DNA of 61,468 nt from Bacillota bacterium. Its GTDB lineage: Bacteria; Bacillota; Clostridia; Acetivibrionales; JAFADI01. Positions 9,201-17,343 of the stretch are shown piece by piece. The translations under genes and the position numbers were made by a program. Under the pieces are notes generated by a model that ran no database searches, was not told the origin of the DNA, and saw nothing but the letters and a program-made list of their open reading frames with translations. Location of the stretch: positions 1 to 61,468 of the forward strand of contig JAFADI010000207.1 in NCBI GenBank assembly GCA_023424965.1, given 5' to 3'. Position 1 is the stretch's first letter. Each line of letters opens with the position of its first letter.

Positions 9201-9437
9201 CTAAGCAGGCCATTTAACAAACAGGATAATCAGTGCAATAACGAACCCGTAAATTGCGGTCGCTTCTGCAAGAACCGAACCAAGTACCGTGATGGTAGTG
9301 ATTTTACCTGATGCTTCGGGTTGTCTTGAAACACCCTCTGCAGCCTTTGATGTTGCGATACCGATACCGATACCAGCACCAAATCCTGTCAAAACAGCTA
9401 TACCTGCGGCAATTGCCATTAAACCAGCTATATTCAT
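9201..9437 (-). CDS. atpE: F0 ATP synthase subunit c (rotor ring)
   Basis: This 78-residue hairpin proteolipid has two membrane helices joined by the polar 'RQPEA' loop (38-42). The ion-carrying glutamate is Glu58 in 'LAEATAIYG'. In the sodium-type c subunit of Ilyobacter, a glutamine in helix 1 and a serine after the glutamate are ligands. Here the matching positions look like Ile25 and Ala59, while Thr60 and Tyr63 are kept. This favours proton coupling, by inference from alignment done by eye. The gene is 12 bp after atpB and is followed by a stem-loop. Confidence 0.97.
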   Translation of the reverse strand: MNIAGLMAIAAGIAVLTGFGAGIGIGIATSKAAEGVSRQPEASGKITTITVLGSVLAEATAIYGFVIALIILFVKWPA

Positions 9438-9449
9438 TTGCTCACCCCC

Positions 9450-10196
9450 TTACTCGATTGCTTCAGCAATGTAAAGCGAAGTTAGAAATACAAATACGTA
9501 TGCCTGTAATAACCCATCAAACAAATCAAAGTATATGCTGAAAGCCGCCGGAACAACCATTGGAAATACAGCATAGATAAGTTCCATAATTATGAAAGCA
9601 CCCAGTATGTTTCCAAAAAGACGCATGCTCAATGATAAAGTCCTTACAGGGTAATCAAGTATTTTAAAGGGCAGGATTACCGGCGTGGGCTCAATATGGT
9701 ATCTGAGCCAACCTTTAAAGCCCTTGATTCCTATGCCGGAGAACAAAACGAGGATTACCGACATTGCCGCCAGGCAAACCGTTACATTTGCATCTCTCGT
9801 AGGCGGCCTGATGCCAAAATGCTTTAAGCTTTCCACATGGGTTATTTCATATAGAATTTCGCCATTTGGAATTATGTTGAAAATCGAGATTATATTGGAG
9901 AACATGAGAAAGAGTAAAACGGTACCAAGATAGGGGGCAAAAGGCCTCCAGTGGTGTCCGATGTTGCCCTTTGCAAAGTTGTTTATTAATTCGACGATGG
10001 CTTCGGCCACATTCTGTTTCCCTTTGGGAACCAGCTGCATACGCCTTGTGATTACAACCGCAAAAATGATCAGGAAAACCATGACTAGCCACATGGTAAT
10101 AACCGTATCGGTAACGGGTATATTCAGTCCAAACAGGGGGATGCTGAATATCTCATGGGGAGTTATGGCATTTACCAGTTCTTCGCTCAAATTCAT
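9450..10196 (-). CDS. atpB: F0 ATP synthase subunit a
   Basis: This 248-residue polytopic protein forms the ion half-channels next to the c-ring. The essential arginine sits in 'LSLSMRLFGNILGAFI', and several further membrane helices are evident ('TVITMWLVMVFLIIFAVVI', 'YLGTVLLFLMFSNIISIFNI', 'FVFLTSLYIAEAIE'). It lies 15 bp after atpI and 12 bp before atpE, the expected order. Length is normal. Confidence 0.97.
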   Translation of the reverse strand: MNLSEELVNAITPHEIFSIPLFGLNIPVTDTVITMWLVMVFLIIFAVVITRRMQLVPKGKQNVAEAIVELINNFAKGNIGHHWRPFAPYLGTVLLFLMFSNIISIFNIIPNGEILYEITHVESLKHFGIRPPTRDANVTVCLAAMSVILVLFSGIGIKGFKGWLRYHIEPTPVILPFKILDYPVRTLSLSMRLFGNILGAFIIMELIYAVFPMVVPAAFSIYFDLFDGLLQAYVFVFLTSLYIAEAIE

Positions 10197-10211
10197 TTTA
10201 GAAACACCTTC

Positions 10212-10622
10212 TTATTCGTAATTATTATGAGTTATTCCTAAAGCTTCTGTTATTCCATTAATTATAATCACTAAAGGCACAAAAAAAATACCTGCAATTA
10301 CCCCGCCGAACAACCATTGATTAATTTTTAACGATGCTGCCAATACTACTATCACAATTAGTGAATTAATAATAAATCCGGTTACACTTTTTCTTACGGC
10401 CCCGCCTTCTTCTGGTGCGGTGAGGACGCTTGCCAAGGTACCCGCATTTGAATTCAGTCTCAATAAGCTGAGAAAAACGCCTAAAGTCAATCCTGCCAGC
10501 AATAGGGGCAGGTGTCTGAAAAATACCAGGATTATGGCCGCAGCAACCAAATATAAGATTAGAACCCGTATTGCAATAAATCTTTCAAGCTTGCTTTTTA
10601 ACAATATCTTCTTCATTTGCAT
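10212..10622 (-). CDS. atpI: ATP synthase protein I-like membrane protein
   Basis: This 136-residue protein has four likely membrane segments ('VLILYLVAAAIILVFF', 'LPLLLAGLTLGVFLSLL', 'FIINSLIVIVVLAASL', 'GGVIAGIFFVPLVIIING') and is the first gene of the ATP synthase operon. AtpI-type proteins help c-ring assembly and are poorly conserved, so the assignment rests on topology, size and position directly before atpB. The leader to its promoter is about 160 bp. Confidence 0.75.
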   Translation of the reverse strand: MQMKKILLKSKLERFIAIRVLILYLVAAAIILVFFRHLPLLLAGLTLGVFLSLLRLNSNAGTLASVLTAPEEGGAVRKSVTGFIINSLIVIVVLAASLKINQWLFGGVIAGIFFVPLVIIINGITEALGITHNNYE

Positions 10623-10724
10623 AAATTAAAAACCACTAAAGTTTCCCGCCCCGGCAACCGATATAAAAGTATATGTTTTGCTGTGAAAATAGCAATTTAT
10701 TACAGATTACTTTTACATTATAAA

Positions 10725-10743
10725 GAGGCTTCTTAAAAGCCTC
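10725..10743 (-). other. leader hairpin of the atp transcript
   Basis: GAGGCTT (10725-10731) and AAGCCTC (10737-10743) form a perfect 7-bp stem with a 5-base loop in the untranslated leader between the atp promoter and atpI. On the minus strand the following bases are TTTATAATG, only a weak T tract, so any attenuation would be partial. The rest of 10623-10957 holds the promoter and the motA ribosome site; no gene is seen. Confidence 0.5.
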
Positions 10744-10785
10744 CGGTGGCAATTGCATCAGTGCGAAAATTAAAACTTATAGAAG

Positions 10786-10814
10786 ATATTATCACATTTA
10801 TGTACGTGAATCAA
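10786..10814 (-). promoter_or_regulatory. sigma-A-type promoter of the atp operon
   Basis: On the minus strand TTGATT (10814-10809) is followed after exactly 17 bases by TAATAT (10791-10786), with a TGTGA extension before the -10. It is the best match in the intergenic region and points at atpI about 160 bp downstream. No convincing promoter could be fixed for motA on the other strand. Confidence 0.7.
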
Positions 10815-10957
10815 TACTTATGTAGGTTCAAAAAATATTTTTTCTCGCTGTTCTTATGGTATTATGTTAGGATAAATACTTTTACCTGTAAATAAATGCA
10901 ATTACCTCTTAAAAGGTACAATTTATACAAAAGTTAAATTACTTCAGGGGTGGTCAT

Positions 10958-11755
10958 ATGGATATTGGTGCAATTATCGGGTCGTTATTCGGCGTAGCAA
11001 TGATTCTCGTCGGATATTTTATTGAGGGCGGTGCCATGGGAGCCTTTGCACAGCCTTCTCCATTCTTCATCGTTATCGGCGGTACAATCGGCTGTACGAT
11101 TTTGTCCTTTCCGCTGTCGGAGCTGGCCAAGCTGCCTGCGGCATTCAAAACGATCTATACTCAGAAAAAATATAATGAAGTAGACATCATCAACCAACTG
11201 GCGGAGTTATCCGAGAAAGCCAGGAAGGACGGCTTGCTCAGCCTGGAGCAGGACGCCCAGACGAATGAGAATGATCTCATAAGAAAGGGCCTGGCCCTTG
11301 TTGTGGATGGTATCGAAACGGAAGTGATAAAAGATATTCTTGAGAGGGAATCGGAACTGCATGAAAGCGTTCATGAATCGGGCGCCAAGATTTTTGAAGC
11401 CATGGGCGGTTATTCCCCCACCATGGGAGTTCTGGGAACAGTTATGGGCATGATCATCATCCTCGGCAGTATGGAGGACCCCGGTGAGCTGGGCCACAAG
11501 ATCGCCGTCGCCTTCATTGCAACAATGCTGGGCGTAGGTCTTGCAAACCTGCTGTACCTGCCGATGGGCGGAAGGATCAAGTCCAAGGCCGCCCGTGAGA
11601 AAATGATCAGCGACCTGATTATTGAAGGCCTGCTCTCCATACAGGCAGGAGAAAATCCAAGAATCATCAAGGAAAAGCTGAACCTGTCCCTCCTTGAGAA
11701 AATGAGCAAAAAGGGCGGCTCAAAAGACAATGCAAAAGCTGAAGCGGAGGGATAA
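10958..11755 (+). CDS. motA: flagellar motor stator protein MotA
   Basis: This 265-residue membrane protein begins 'MDIGAIIGSLFGVAMILVGYF', and has further membrane segments near residues 25-50, 145-170 and 180-200. It carries the conserved proline segment 'GGYSPTMGVLGTVMGMI' that in MotA couples ion flow to torque. MotA surrounds the MotB dimer and pushes on the flagellar rotor. The ATG at 958 of this kilobase follows a clear AGGGGTGG ribosome site. motB starts three bases after its stop. No other flagellar gene is in the window, so this is an isolated stator operon; gliding or MotPS-like alternatives cannot be excluded. Confidence 0.93.
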   Translation: MDIGAIIGSLFGVAMILVGYFIEGGAMGAFAQPSPFFIVIGGTIGCTILSFPLSELAKLPAAFKTIYTQKKYNEVDIINQLAELSEKARKDGLLSLEQDAQTNENDLIRKGLALVVDGIETEVIKDILERESELHESVHESGAKIFEAMGGYSPTMGVLGTVMGMIIILGSMEDPGELGHKIAVAFIATMLGVGLANLLYLPMGGRIKSKAAREKMISDLIIEGLLSIQAGENPRIIKEKLNLSLLEKMSKKGGSKDNAKAEAEG

Positions 11756-11758
11756 CAA

Positions 11759-12598
11759 GTGGGCAAACCCAAGGCAAAGGTTGAGAAGGATACTGCCGAA
11801 CGGTGGCTGCTGACATACGCAGACCTTATGAACCTTCTGTTGATTTTCTTTATAATTTTATATACCATCAGTCAGACCGACGTTGCCAAGTTCAATCAGC
11901 TTGCCGAATCCCTCAGGGAAGCTTTCGGCGAAAGCACCGCTTCTTCTTTTATAAGCGAGAGCGGCGCGGGCACCTCCATCATACCCCTGGAGAATACAGC
12001 TCCCTCCCCTGTCATTCCTTCAACCCTTGAAGACCAGCAGATGGAAGAAGTAAAAGAAAAGGTTACGGAGATCATTAAAAATGAGAACCTTACAGGTGAG
12101 GTGGAGGTTTCCATGCAGGAGAGGGGTGTCCTGATCTCCATAAAAGAAAAAGTGCTCTTTAAGAGCGGAAGCGCTGAAATAGAGCCTGAGTCCAGACAAA
12201 CCGTGGAAAAGCTTGGCGGCGCCCTCAAGATTATCACCGGAAACCATATGAGGGTTGAAGGGCATACCGACAACGACCCCATCAATACCGCCCAATTCCC
12301 CTCCAACTGGGAGCTTTCCCTCATCCGCGCCACCAATGTCCTGCACCTGCTGGTGGACAAGTCCGGTGTGGACCCCACCATCATATCTCCGGTGGGATAT
12401 GGGGAGTTCAGACCCAAGCTGCCCAATACCACTCCAGAAAACAAAGCGGCAAACCGGAGAGTTGACATCGTTATTGTCAGAAACGTATACGATAAATCCG
12501 AAGCGGGGGCAGACAGCCTCCCGGCGAACTCTCCTGCCGCCCAAAGCGGAAGTGAAGCAGGGGCCGGTGAAGCTGCCGGAACCCAACAGGCAAATTAA
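11759..12598 (+). CDS. motB: flagellar motor stator protein MotB
   Basis: This 279-residue protein has a short cytoplasmic start and one membrane helix with the ion-binding aspartate at Asp22 in 'WLLTYADLMNLLLIFF'. A linker and an OmpA-like peptidoglycan-binding domain follow (about 125-250, 'VEGHTDNDPINT', 'NWELSLIRATNVLHLL', 'NRRVDIVI'). It anchors the stator to the wall and conducts the driving ion. The start is a GTG three bases after the motA stop, with a ribosome site inside the end of motA. The last 25 residues are a low-complexity Ala/Gly/Ser tail. Confidence 0.95.
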   Translation: MGKPKAKVEKDTAERWLLTYADLMNLLLIFFIILYTISQTDVAKFNQLAESLREAFGESTASSFISESGAGTSIIPLENTAPSPVIPSTLEDQQMEEVKEKVTEIIKNENLTGEVEVSMQERGVLISIKEKVLFKSGSAEIEPESRQTVEKLGGALKIITGNHMRVEGHTDNDPINTAQFPSNWELSLIRATNVLHLLVDKSGVDPTIISPVGYGEFRPKLPNTTPENKAANRRVDIVIVRNVYDKSEAGADSLPANSPAAQSGSEAGAGEAAGTQQAN

Positions 12599-12640
12599 AG
12601 AGGCTTAAAAGGTTATAGGGTGTAAAAGTTTTTATCACAG

Positions 12641-12671
12641 AAAAAGCCGGGTCATCCCGGCTTTAATTTTT
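12641..12671. terminator. bidirectional terminator between motB and wecB
   Basis: AAAGCCGGG (12643-12651) and CCCGGCTTT (12656-12664) form a perfect 9-bp stem with the loop TCAT. T-rich tails lie on both sides, so it can end motAB on the plus strand and the wecB transcript on the minus strand. The two genes converge here. Confidence 0.9.
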
Positions 12672-12682
12672 GACAACTGCCC

Positions 12683-13834
12683 TTAAATTTTAAATTCATC
12701 AGGCCTTTCACTGCCTCTCCCGAATTCATACAGCAGGGCCTTTACAATTCTTTCCGACGCCTGACCGTCACCATAGGGATTAACGGCCCTGGCCATCCTG
12801 GAATATTCCTCTCCGTCCTCCATAAGCTGCGTGGACATGGAAACAATGGTGTCCCTGTCGGTGCCAGCCAGCTTGACGGTCCCTGCTTCCACAGCTTCGG
12901 GCCTCTCCGTCTCATTCCTGAGCACCAGTACAGGTTTGCCCAGCGAGGGTGCTTCTTCCTGCAGCCCTCCGGAATCCGTCATTATCATGTAGGACCTATC
13001 CATAAGATTATGCATGTCCTGCACATCCAGCGGCTCTATCAGCTTTACCCTCGGATGCCCCCCCAATATGCCTCTGGCTGTCTCCTGCACGGCAGGATTC
13101 AAATGAACGGGGTAAACAATCTCTACATCCTCATACTTATCTGCGAGGTATTTCAGGGCACTGCATATGTTTTGAAGAGGTTCTCCAAGATTCTCCCTGC
13201 GGTGGGCCGTGACTGCAATTACTCTTTTTCCCCCATAGTCAATATCCCGGAGCGCACTGTTTCCAAAAGAATAGTCCTTTTTGACCGTGGTCCTCAAGGC
13301 ATCGATTACCGTATTTCCTGTTATGTATATTTTTTTCTCCTCTACATTTTCGTTGAGGAGATTGTTTTTATTTGTTTTTGTGGGGGCGAAATGGATATCC
13401 GTCAGAACCCCGGTAAGCTTTCTGTTCACTTCCTCGGGGTAAGGAAAATATTTGTCAAAGGTTCGAAGTCCCGCCTCAACATGACCGACCATGATTCTCT
13501 TGTAAAATGCCGCCAGCCCCCCTACAAAGGTGGTTGTGGTATCCCCGTGCACCAGAACGATATGGGGGCACACTTTTTCGAATACCTCTCCCAGCCCTTC
13601 CAGAGCCCTTACCGTGATGTCCACCAGCGTTTGCCTGGACTGCATGATATTTAAATCATAATCGGGGTCAATGTTAAAGATATCAAGTACCTGATCCAGC
13701 ATCTCCCGGTGCTGGGCCGTAACGCAAACGATGGATTCAATTTCACCGCAATTTTCCAGTTCTTTTACCAGTGGCGCCATTTTAATCGCCTCCGGACGCG
13801 TTCCAAAAACCGTCATTACCTTAAGCTTGTTCAC
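12683..13834 (-). CDS. wecB: UDP-N-acetylglucosamine 2-epimerase (non-hydrolysing)
   Basis: This 383-residue GT-B-fold enzyme interconverts UDP-GlcNAc and UDP-ManNAc, the latter for wall teichoic acid linkage units or other surface polymers. It shows 'VFGTRPEAIKMAPLV' at the start, 'VHGDTTTTFVGGLAAF', 'VEAGLRTFDKYFPYPEE', 'TAHRRENLG' and 'TDSGGLQEEAPSLGKPVLVLR'. It lies 10 bp after the tagO-like gene, which would use UDP-GlcNAc, so the two probably serve the same surface-polymer pathway. Bacillus has the same gene (mnaA) directly before atpI; here motAB lies between. Confidence 0.95.
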   Translation of the reverse strand: MNKLKVMTVFGTRPEAIKMAPLVKELENCGEIESIVCVTAQHREMLDQVLDIFNIDPDYDLNIMQSRQTLVDITVRALEGLGEVFEKVCPHIVLVHGDTTTTFVGGLAAFYKRIMVGHVEAGLRTFDKYFPYPEEVNRKLTGVLTDIHFAPTKTNKNNLLNENVEEKKIYITGNTVIDALRTTVKKDYSFGNSALRDIDYGGKRVIAVTAHRRENLGEPLQNICSALKYLADKYEDVEIVYPVHLNPAVQETARGILGGHPRVKLIEPLDVQDMHNLMDRSYMIMTDSGGLQEEAPSLGKPVLVLRNETERPEAVEAGTVKLAGTDRDTIVSMSTQLMEDGEEYSRMARAVNPYGDGQASERIVKALLYEFGRGSERPDEFKI

Positions 13835-13844
13835 TTCTGTCTCC

Positions 13845-15014
13845 TTAGCTTTCGTTTATCTTTTCTATGATGACATTTCTAGTTTTTTTTTCTTCATCTT
13901 CCGTAGTTTTATCCTTCTCCTCTGTATCCGTGCCGTCACCCGCATCCTCTTCCTCACTGCCGTCGCTTATTTCACTCATGTAACGTGCTCCCCCCACGAT
14001 GAAAACCGACACGGCAATAAACAGGATAATGGCTCCAAGAACTCCCTTGTCCGCCAGTACGATGGCACAGAGCCCCAGAGCTCCACTGGCCACATACATC
14101 ACAACCACCGATTGTTTGTGGCTTAAGCCCATATCAATGAGCTTATGGTGGAGGTGGCCCCGGTCGGCCTGCATAATGGATTTTCCCTGAACGAGCCTCC
14201 GCAAGATGGCAAAAGCGGTGTCAAATATGGGAAGACCCAGCACCAATAGAGGAACGGCAATGGCGATGGCGGTAAAAGACTTGTACATCCCCTGTATGGA
14301 AATGACTCCCAGAGTAAAACCTAAAAAGGTTGCCCCCGTATCCCCCATGAAAATTTTTGCCGGATTGAAATTGTAGGGAAGAAATCCCAGTGCCGACCCG
14401 GCAAGCGCTGCAGTCACAATAGCCGTATTCCAATCCTCCTGAATGATGGATATGAAAAACAGCGAAAGGGAGGCAATGGAAGACACCCCTGCGGCAAGGC
14501 CGTCCAGACCGTCAATAAGGTTTATGGCATTGGTAATGCCAACGATCCACAGCACCGTCAGGGGATAGGATATATAGGGGCTCAGCTGTGAAACGCCCAC
14601 AACCGAGAAGGGATTTGTAAAATTCTCTATCACCGTTCCGGTACTCACAACCACAACGGCTGCCGCAATCTGGAACACCAGCTTTATTCTGGCTCCCAGC
14701 TGTCTTATGTCGTCTACAATGCCTATGCCCACAATAATGGCCACTCCGGCCAGAATGCCCATCAGCTGAACATCCGGCTGGAAAACAGTTTTCAATCCCA
14801 GCGCCGATCCGGCAATACTGAACATGACGGACACTACGAAGCCTGCCACGATCGCCAGGCCGCCCAATCTGGCGATGGGTTTCTTATGCATTCTCCTGTT
14901 GTCTTTTGGGATATCCACGGCTCCGATATTAAAAGCGAGCTTTTTTGCGATAGGCGTAGAAGAAAACGCTATAATAAAGGCTAGAAAAAACGAAATAAAA
15001 TACTCATAAAACAC
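13845..15014 (-). CDS. tagO: undecaprenyl-phosphate N-acetylglucosaminyl-1-phosphate transferase, TagO/WecA type
   Basis: This polytopic enzyme transfers GlcNAc-1-phosphate to undecaprenyl phosphate and starts teichoic acid or other polymer synthesis. Motifs are 'GIVDDIRQLG', 'NLIDGLDGLAAG', 'FMGDTGATFLGF' and 'DRGHLHHKLIDMGLS', with about ten membrane helices. The GTG at 15014 is chosen because AGAAGG precedes it at proper spacing; an upstream TTG at 15053 has no such site. Residues after the last helix form an unusually acidic, Asp/Glu/Thr-rich cytoplasmic tail of about 40 residues with no known role. Confidence 0.92.
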   Translation of the reverse strand: MFYEYFISFFLAFIIAFSSTPIAKKLAFNIGAVDIPKDNRRMHKKPIARLGGLAIVAGFVVSVMFSIAGSALGLKTVFQPDVQLMGILAGVAIIVGIGIVDDIRQLGARIKLVFQIAAAVVVVSTGTVIENFTNPFSVVGVSQLSPYISYPLTVLWIVGITNAINLIDGLDGLAAGVSSIASLSLFFISIIQEDWNTAIVTAALAGSALGFLPYNFNPAKIFMGDTGATFLGFTLGVISIQGMYKSFTAIAIAVPLLVLGLPIFDTAFAILRRLVQGKSIMQADRGHLHHKLIDMGLSHKQSVVVMYVASGALGLCAIVLADKGVLGAIILFIAVSVFIVGGARYMSEISDGSEEEDAGDGTDTEEKDKTTEDEEKKTRNVIIEKINES

Positions 15015-15079
15015 TTTAGCACCTTCTTTGTGAATAAAACAATTGGGTTCCAAATTCTACCACGTTCTACAGCAACTAC

Positions 15080-15108
15080 AATATATACCAAAGAACAGCT
15101 TATGTCAA
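15080..15108 (-). promoter_or_regulatory. sigma-A-type promoter before tagO-wecB
   Basis: TTGACA (15108-15103) and TATATT (15085-15080) are 17 bases apart on the minus strand, close to consensus. The -35 box overlaps the stop codon of the dCMP deaminase gene. tagO and wecB can therefore be made apart from the upstream nucleotide genes. Confidence 0.75.
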
Positions 15109-15542
15109 ATTCTAATTACCCGGATTCCCGCTTCCTTAAGAAGCCCGATGGACAGTTCATCAGGGTATTCGCCTTTGAACACGATCTTCTTAATACCCGC
15201 GTTAATGGCCATTTTGGCGCACAACACACAGGGCTGATGCGTCACATACAGGGTCCCGTCCTTGACGCTTGTCCCGGAATAGGCCGCCTGTACGATGGCG
15301 TTCTGCTCCGCATGTATTGCCCTGCAAAGCTCATGCCTCTGTCCTGAAGGGATGTTGAGCTCTTCCCTGAGACACCCGATCTCGGAGCAATGCTTACAGC
15401 CTGAAGGCGCTCCGTTGTAACCGGTGGCAAGAATACGCTTGTCCTTGACAATGAGCGCTCCAACCTGCCGCCTCAGGCAAGTAGATCTGGTTTTTATGAG
15501 TTCCACGATTTCCATGAAATACTCATCCCATGAAGGCCTCAA
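15105..15542 (-). CDS. comEB: dCMP deaminase (ComEB family)
   Basis: This zinc-dependent deaminase of about 145 residues converts dCMP to dUMP for thymidylate synthesis. Zinc and catalytic motifs are 'AIHAEQNAI' (His and the proton-shuttling Glu) and 'PCVLCAKMA' (two Cys). 'GYNGAPSG' and extra cysteines in 'GCKHCSEIGC' match dCMP deaminases rather than cytidine deaminases. The start is taken as the TTG at 15542 because GGGGGGTG lies nine bases upstream, giving 'MRPSWDEYF'; an upstream TTG at 15566 lacks a ribosome site. It lies between upp and tagO. Confidence 0.9.
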   Translation of the reverse strand: MRPSWDEYFMEIVELIKTRSTCLRRQVGALIVKDKRILATGYNGAPSGCKHCSEIGCLREELNIPSGQRHELCRAIHAEQNAIVQAAYSGTSVKDGTLYVTHQPCVLCAKMAINAGIKKIVFKGEYPDELSIGLLKEAGIRVIRI

Positions 15543-15580
15543 TAAAATACACCCCCCGAAAATCAATTGGCAGTCCCTGC

Positions 15581-16210
15581 TTATTTCGTTCCAAACAGTC
15601 TGTCTCCTGCATCTCCCAGACCGGGGACAATGTATCCATGGTCATTGAGAACCTCATCCACCGACGCACAATATATTTCCACATCGGGGTGGTCGTTGTT
15701 GATCCTGTCGATTCCTGCCTGCGCAGCAATCAGACACATGAGCTTTATGCTGCTCACTCCTCTTTCCTTGATGAAGGAAATGGCTGCAGAAGCAGAACCG
15801 CCGGTGGCGAGCATGGGGTCAAGAATAACGATTTCCCTTTCCGAGGCATCCACCGGCAGCTTACAGTAATACTCCACGGGCTGCAGTGTTTCAGGATCCC
15901 TGTAAAGTCCGATATGTCCCACCTTCGCCATGGGCAGCAGCCTGATCATGCCGTCCACCATGCCGAGGCCCGCCCGGAGAATGGGTACGATCCCCAGTTT
16001 TTTACCTGAAATCACATTGGTCTTTGCGATACCCACCGGGGTTTCTATTTCAACTTCCTTAAGAGGCATGTTCCTTGTAACTTCATAGCCCATAAGCATG
16101 GCAATCTCAGAAACAAGTTCCCTGAATTCCTTGGTGTTGGTGTTCTTATCCCTGAGAAGAGAAATCTTGTGTTGTATTAACGGATGGTCAAAAATAAAAA
16201 CATTTTTCAT
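15581..16210 (-). CDS. upp: uracil phosphoribosyltransferase
   Basis: This 209-residue salvage enzyme makes UMP from uracil and PRPP. The PRPP-binding loop 'ILDPMLATGGSASAAI' and the C-terminal uracil-binding segment 'GYIVPGLGDAGDRLFGTK' are typical. It starts 17 bp after rpiB and precedes the dCMP deaminase, which makes a small pyrimidine and ribose-phosphate group. Length and motifs are normal. Confidence 0.98.
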   Translation of the reverse strand: MKNVFIFDHPLIQHKISLLRDKNTNTKEFRELVSEIAMLMGYEVTRNMPLKEVEIETPVGIAKTNVISGKKLGIVPILRAGLGMVDGMIRLLPMAKVGHIGLYRDPETLQPVEYYCKLPVDASEREIVILDPMLATGGSASAAISFIKERGVSSIKLMCLIAAQAGIDRINNDHPDVEIYCASVDEVLNDHGYIVPGLGDAGDRLFGTK

Positions 16211-16227
16211 AGATAAAATCCCCCTAA

Positions 16228-16689
16228 TTATTTTATACTGTCAATTGAATACTTCTTTTCAATTGCAGTTATTTTATCGACCCTGGTTTTATGCCTTCCT
16301 CCGAGAAACTCGGTGTTAAGCCACACGTCAATTATTTCTAGGGCCAGTCCCACGCCAATGACTCTTTCCCCCAGGGCAAGAACATTTGCGTCATTGTGTT
16401 CCCTGCTCATTCTTGCCATATAGGTGTCGGTACAAACAGCCGCCCTTATTCCGGGAACTTTATTGGCCGCCATGGAAATACCCAATCCGGTCCCACACAC
16501 AATAATGCCTCTGTCGCATTCACCGCTTTTTACCGCCTCGGCAACAGCCAGACCGTAATCGGGGTAATCAACAGAGGTACAATCACAGGTGCCCAGGTCT
16601 TTGAAAGCAAGCCCTTTTTGCTTCAAATATTCTACGATTTCCTGCTTTAATGCAAACCCACCATGGTCGCTTCCCAGTGCTATCAACAT
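16228..16689 (-). CDS. rpiB: ribose-5-phosphate isomerase B
   Basis: This 153-residue enzyme interconverts ribose 5-phosphate and ribulose 5-phosphate in the pentose phosphate pathway. It begins 'MLIALGSDHGGFALK', and has 'CGTGLGISMAANK' with the catalytic cysteine and 'SREHNDANVLALGER'. The ATG at 16689 is preferred to one 33 bases upstream because GGAGG stands directly before it. A near-perfect promoter lies about 100 bp upstream. Confidence 0.97.
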   Translation of the reverse strand: MLIALGSDHGGFALKQEIVEYLKQKGLAFKDLGTCDCTSVDYPDYGLAVAEAVKSGECDRGIIVCGTGLGISMAANKVPGIRAAVCTDTYMARMSREHNDANVLALGERVIGVGLALEIIDVWLNTEFLGGRHKTRVDKITAIEKKYSIDSIK

Positions 16690-16786
16690 ATGTATCCTCC
16701 AAAAATCAAAATGCCACACCATTAATTTTGCCTTGTCTGTTTAAAATATATTCTAGAATAAAATGAAGGCATAAAATCTCCATAAT

Positions 16787-16815
16787 ATTTTATAATAATC
16801 AAAAGCATGTGTCAA
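16787..16815 (-). promoter_or_regulatory. sigma-A-type promoter before rpiB
   Basis: TTGACA (16815-16810) and TAAAAT (16792-16787) are separated by 17 bases on the minus strand. The -35 box begins 8 bp after the stop of the ywlE-like gene. It would drive rpiB-upp-comEB. Confidence 0.8.
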
Positions 16816-16822
16816 AAAAAGT

Positions 16823-17314
16823 TTAGGGGAGCTTGCCTATCAGCTTTTCAACAGCTGCCTTTATCTCCCGCGCGCATTTTTTATATTCCTGCAGGGACAT
16901 TCCAAAAGGATCTGCAATATCCAGCAAATAATTGTATTCGTTATATTGTGGGTTCCACGCGTCTTCCCCTGCATACTCTTTCAAGGTGAAAACTTTTTCC
17001 CGCAGCCAGGGATAGGCGGAAGCGATGGCTTCCTTATGCCTTCGGGTCATGGTCAGAATCAGGTACGCCTCTTCCGCTTCCTTCTGCTCCAGTTGTCTCG
17101 CCCGGTGAAAGCTTATATCGATTCCCCAGTCGCTTCTTAGCGCCTCCACTGCATTGTTGCTCGCACTGCCGCCGCCATAGGCCGAAATGCCTGCCGAGAC
17201 GGCCAGATATTTATTTTTCAAGCTTTCATCCTTTTCAACAATACTCCTGAAAATGCCCTCGGCCATACAGCTCCTGCAAGTATTGCCCGTGCACACAAAA
17301 AGAATCTTTTTCAT
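16823..17314 (-). CDS. ywlE: low-molecular-weight phosphatase, YwlE (protein-arginine-phosphatase) type
   Basis: This protein of about 163 residues has the P-loop 'FVCTGNTCRS' at its start and the general-acid segment 'DIADPFG' near residue 137. In this fold the loop CTGNTCRS, with threonine after the asparagine, marks YwlE-type phosphoarginine phosphatases; tyrosine phosphatases usually have isoleucine or leucine there. The residue after RS is Ser-Cys here instead of the common Pro. The ATG at 17314 is chosen because GGGAG lies at good spacing; a GTG two codons earlier abuts that site. It follows tsaC as in Bacillus. Confidence 0.88.
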   Translation of the reverse strand: MKKILFVCTGNTCRSCMAEGIFRSIVEKDESLKNKYLAVSAGISAYGGGSASNNAVEALRSDWGIDISFHRARQLEQKEAEEAYLILTMTRRHKEAIASAYPWLREKVFTLKEYAGEDAWNPQYNEYNYLLDIADPFGMSLQEYKKCAREIKAAVEKLIGKLP

Positions 17315-17343
17315 CGCCACTCCCTCATTCCGCAGCTTTCCTT

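Noticed and set aside
10837..10870. Sigma-D (flagellar) promoter before motA
   Set aside because: TATTAT/GATAAATA words are present, but no TAAA box at correct spacing was found.
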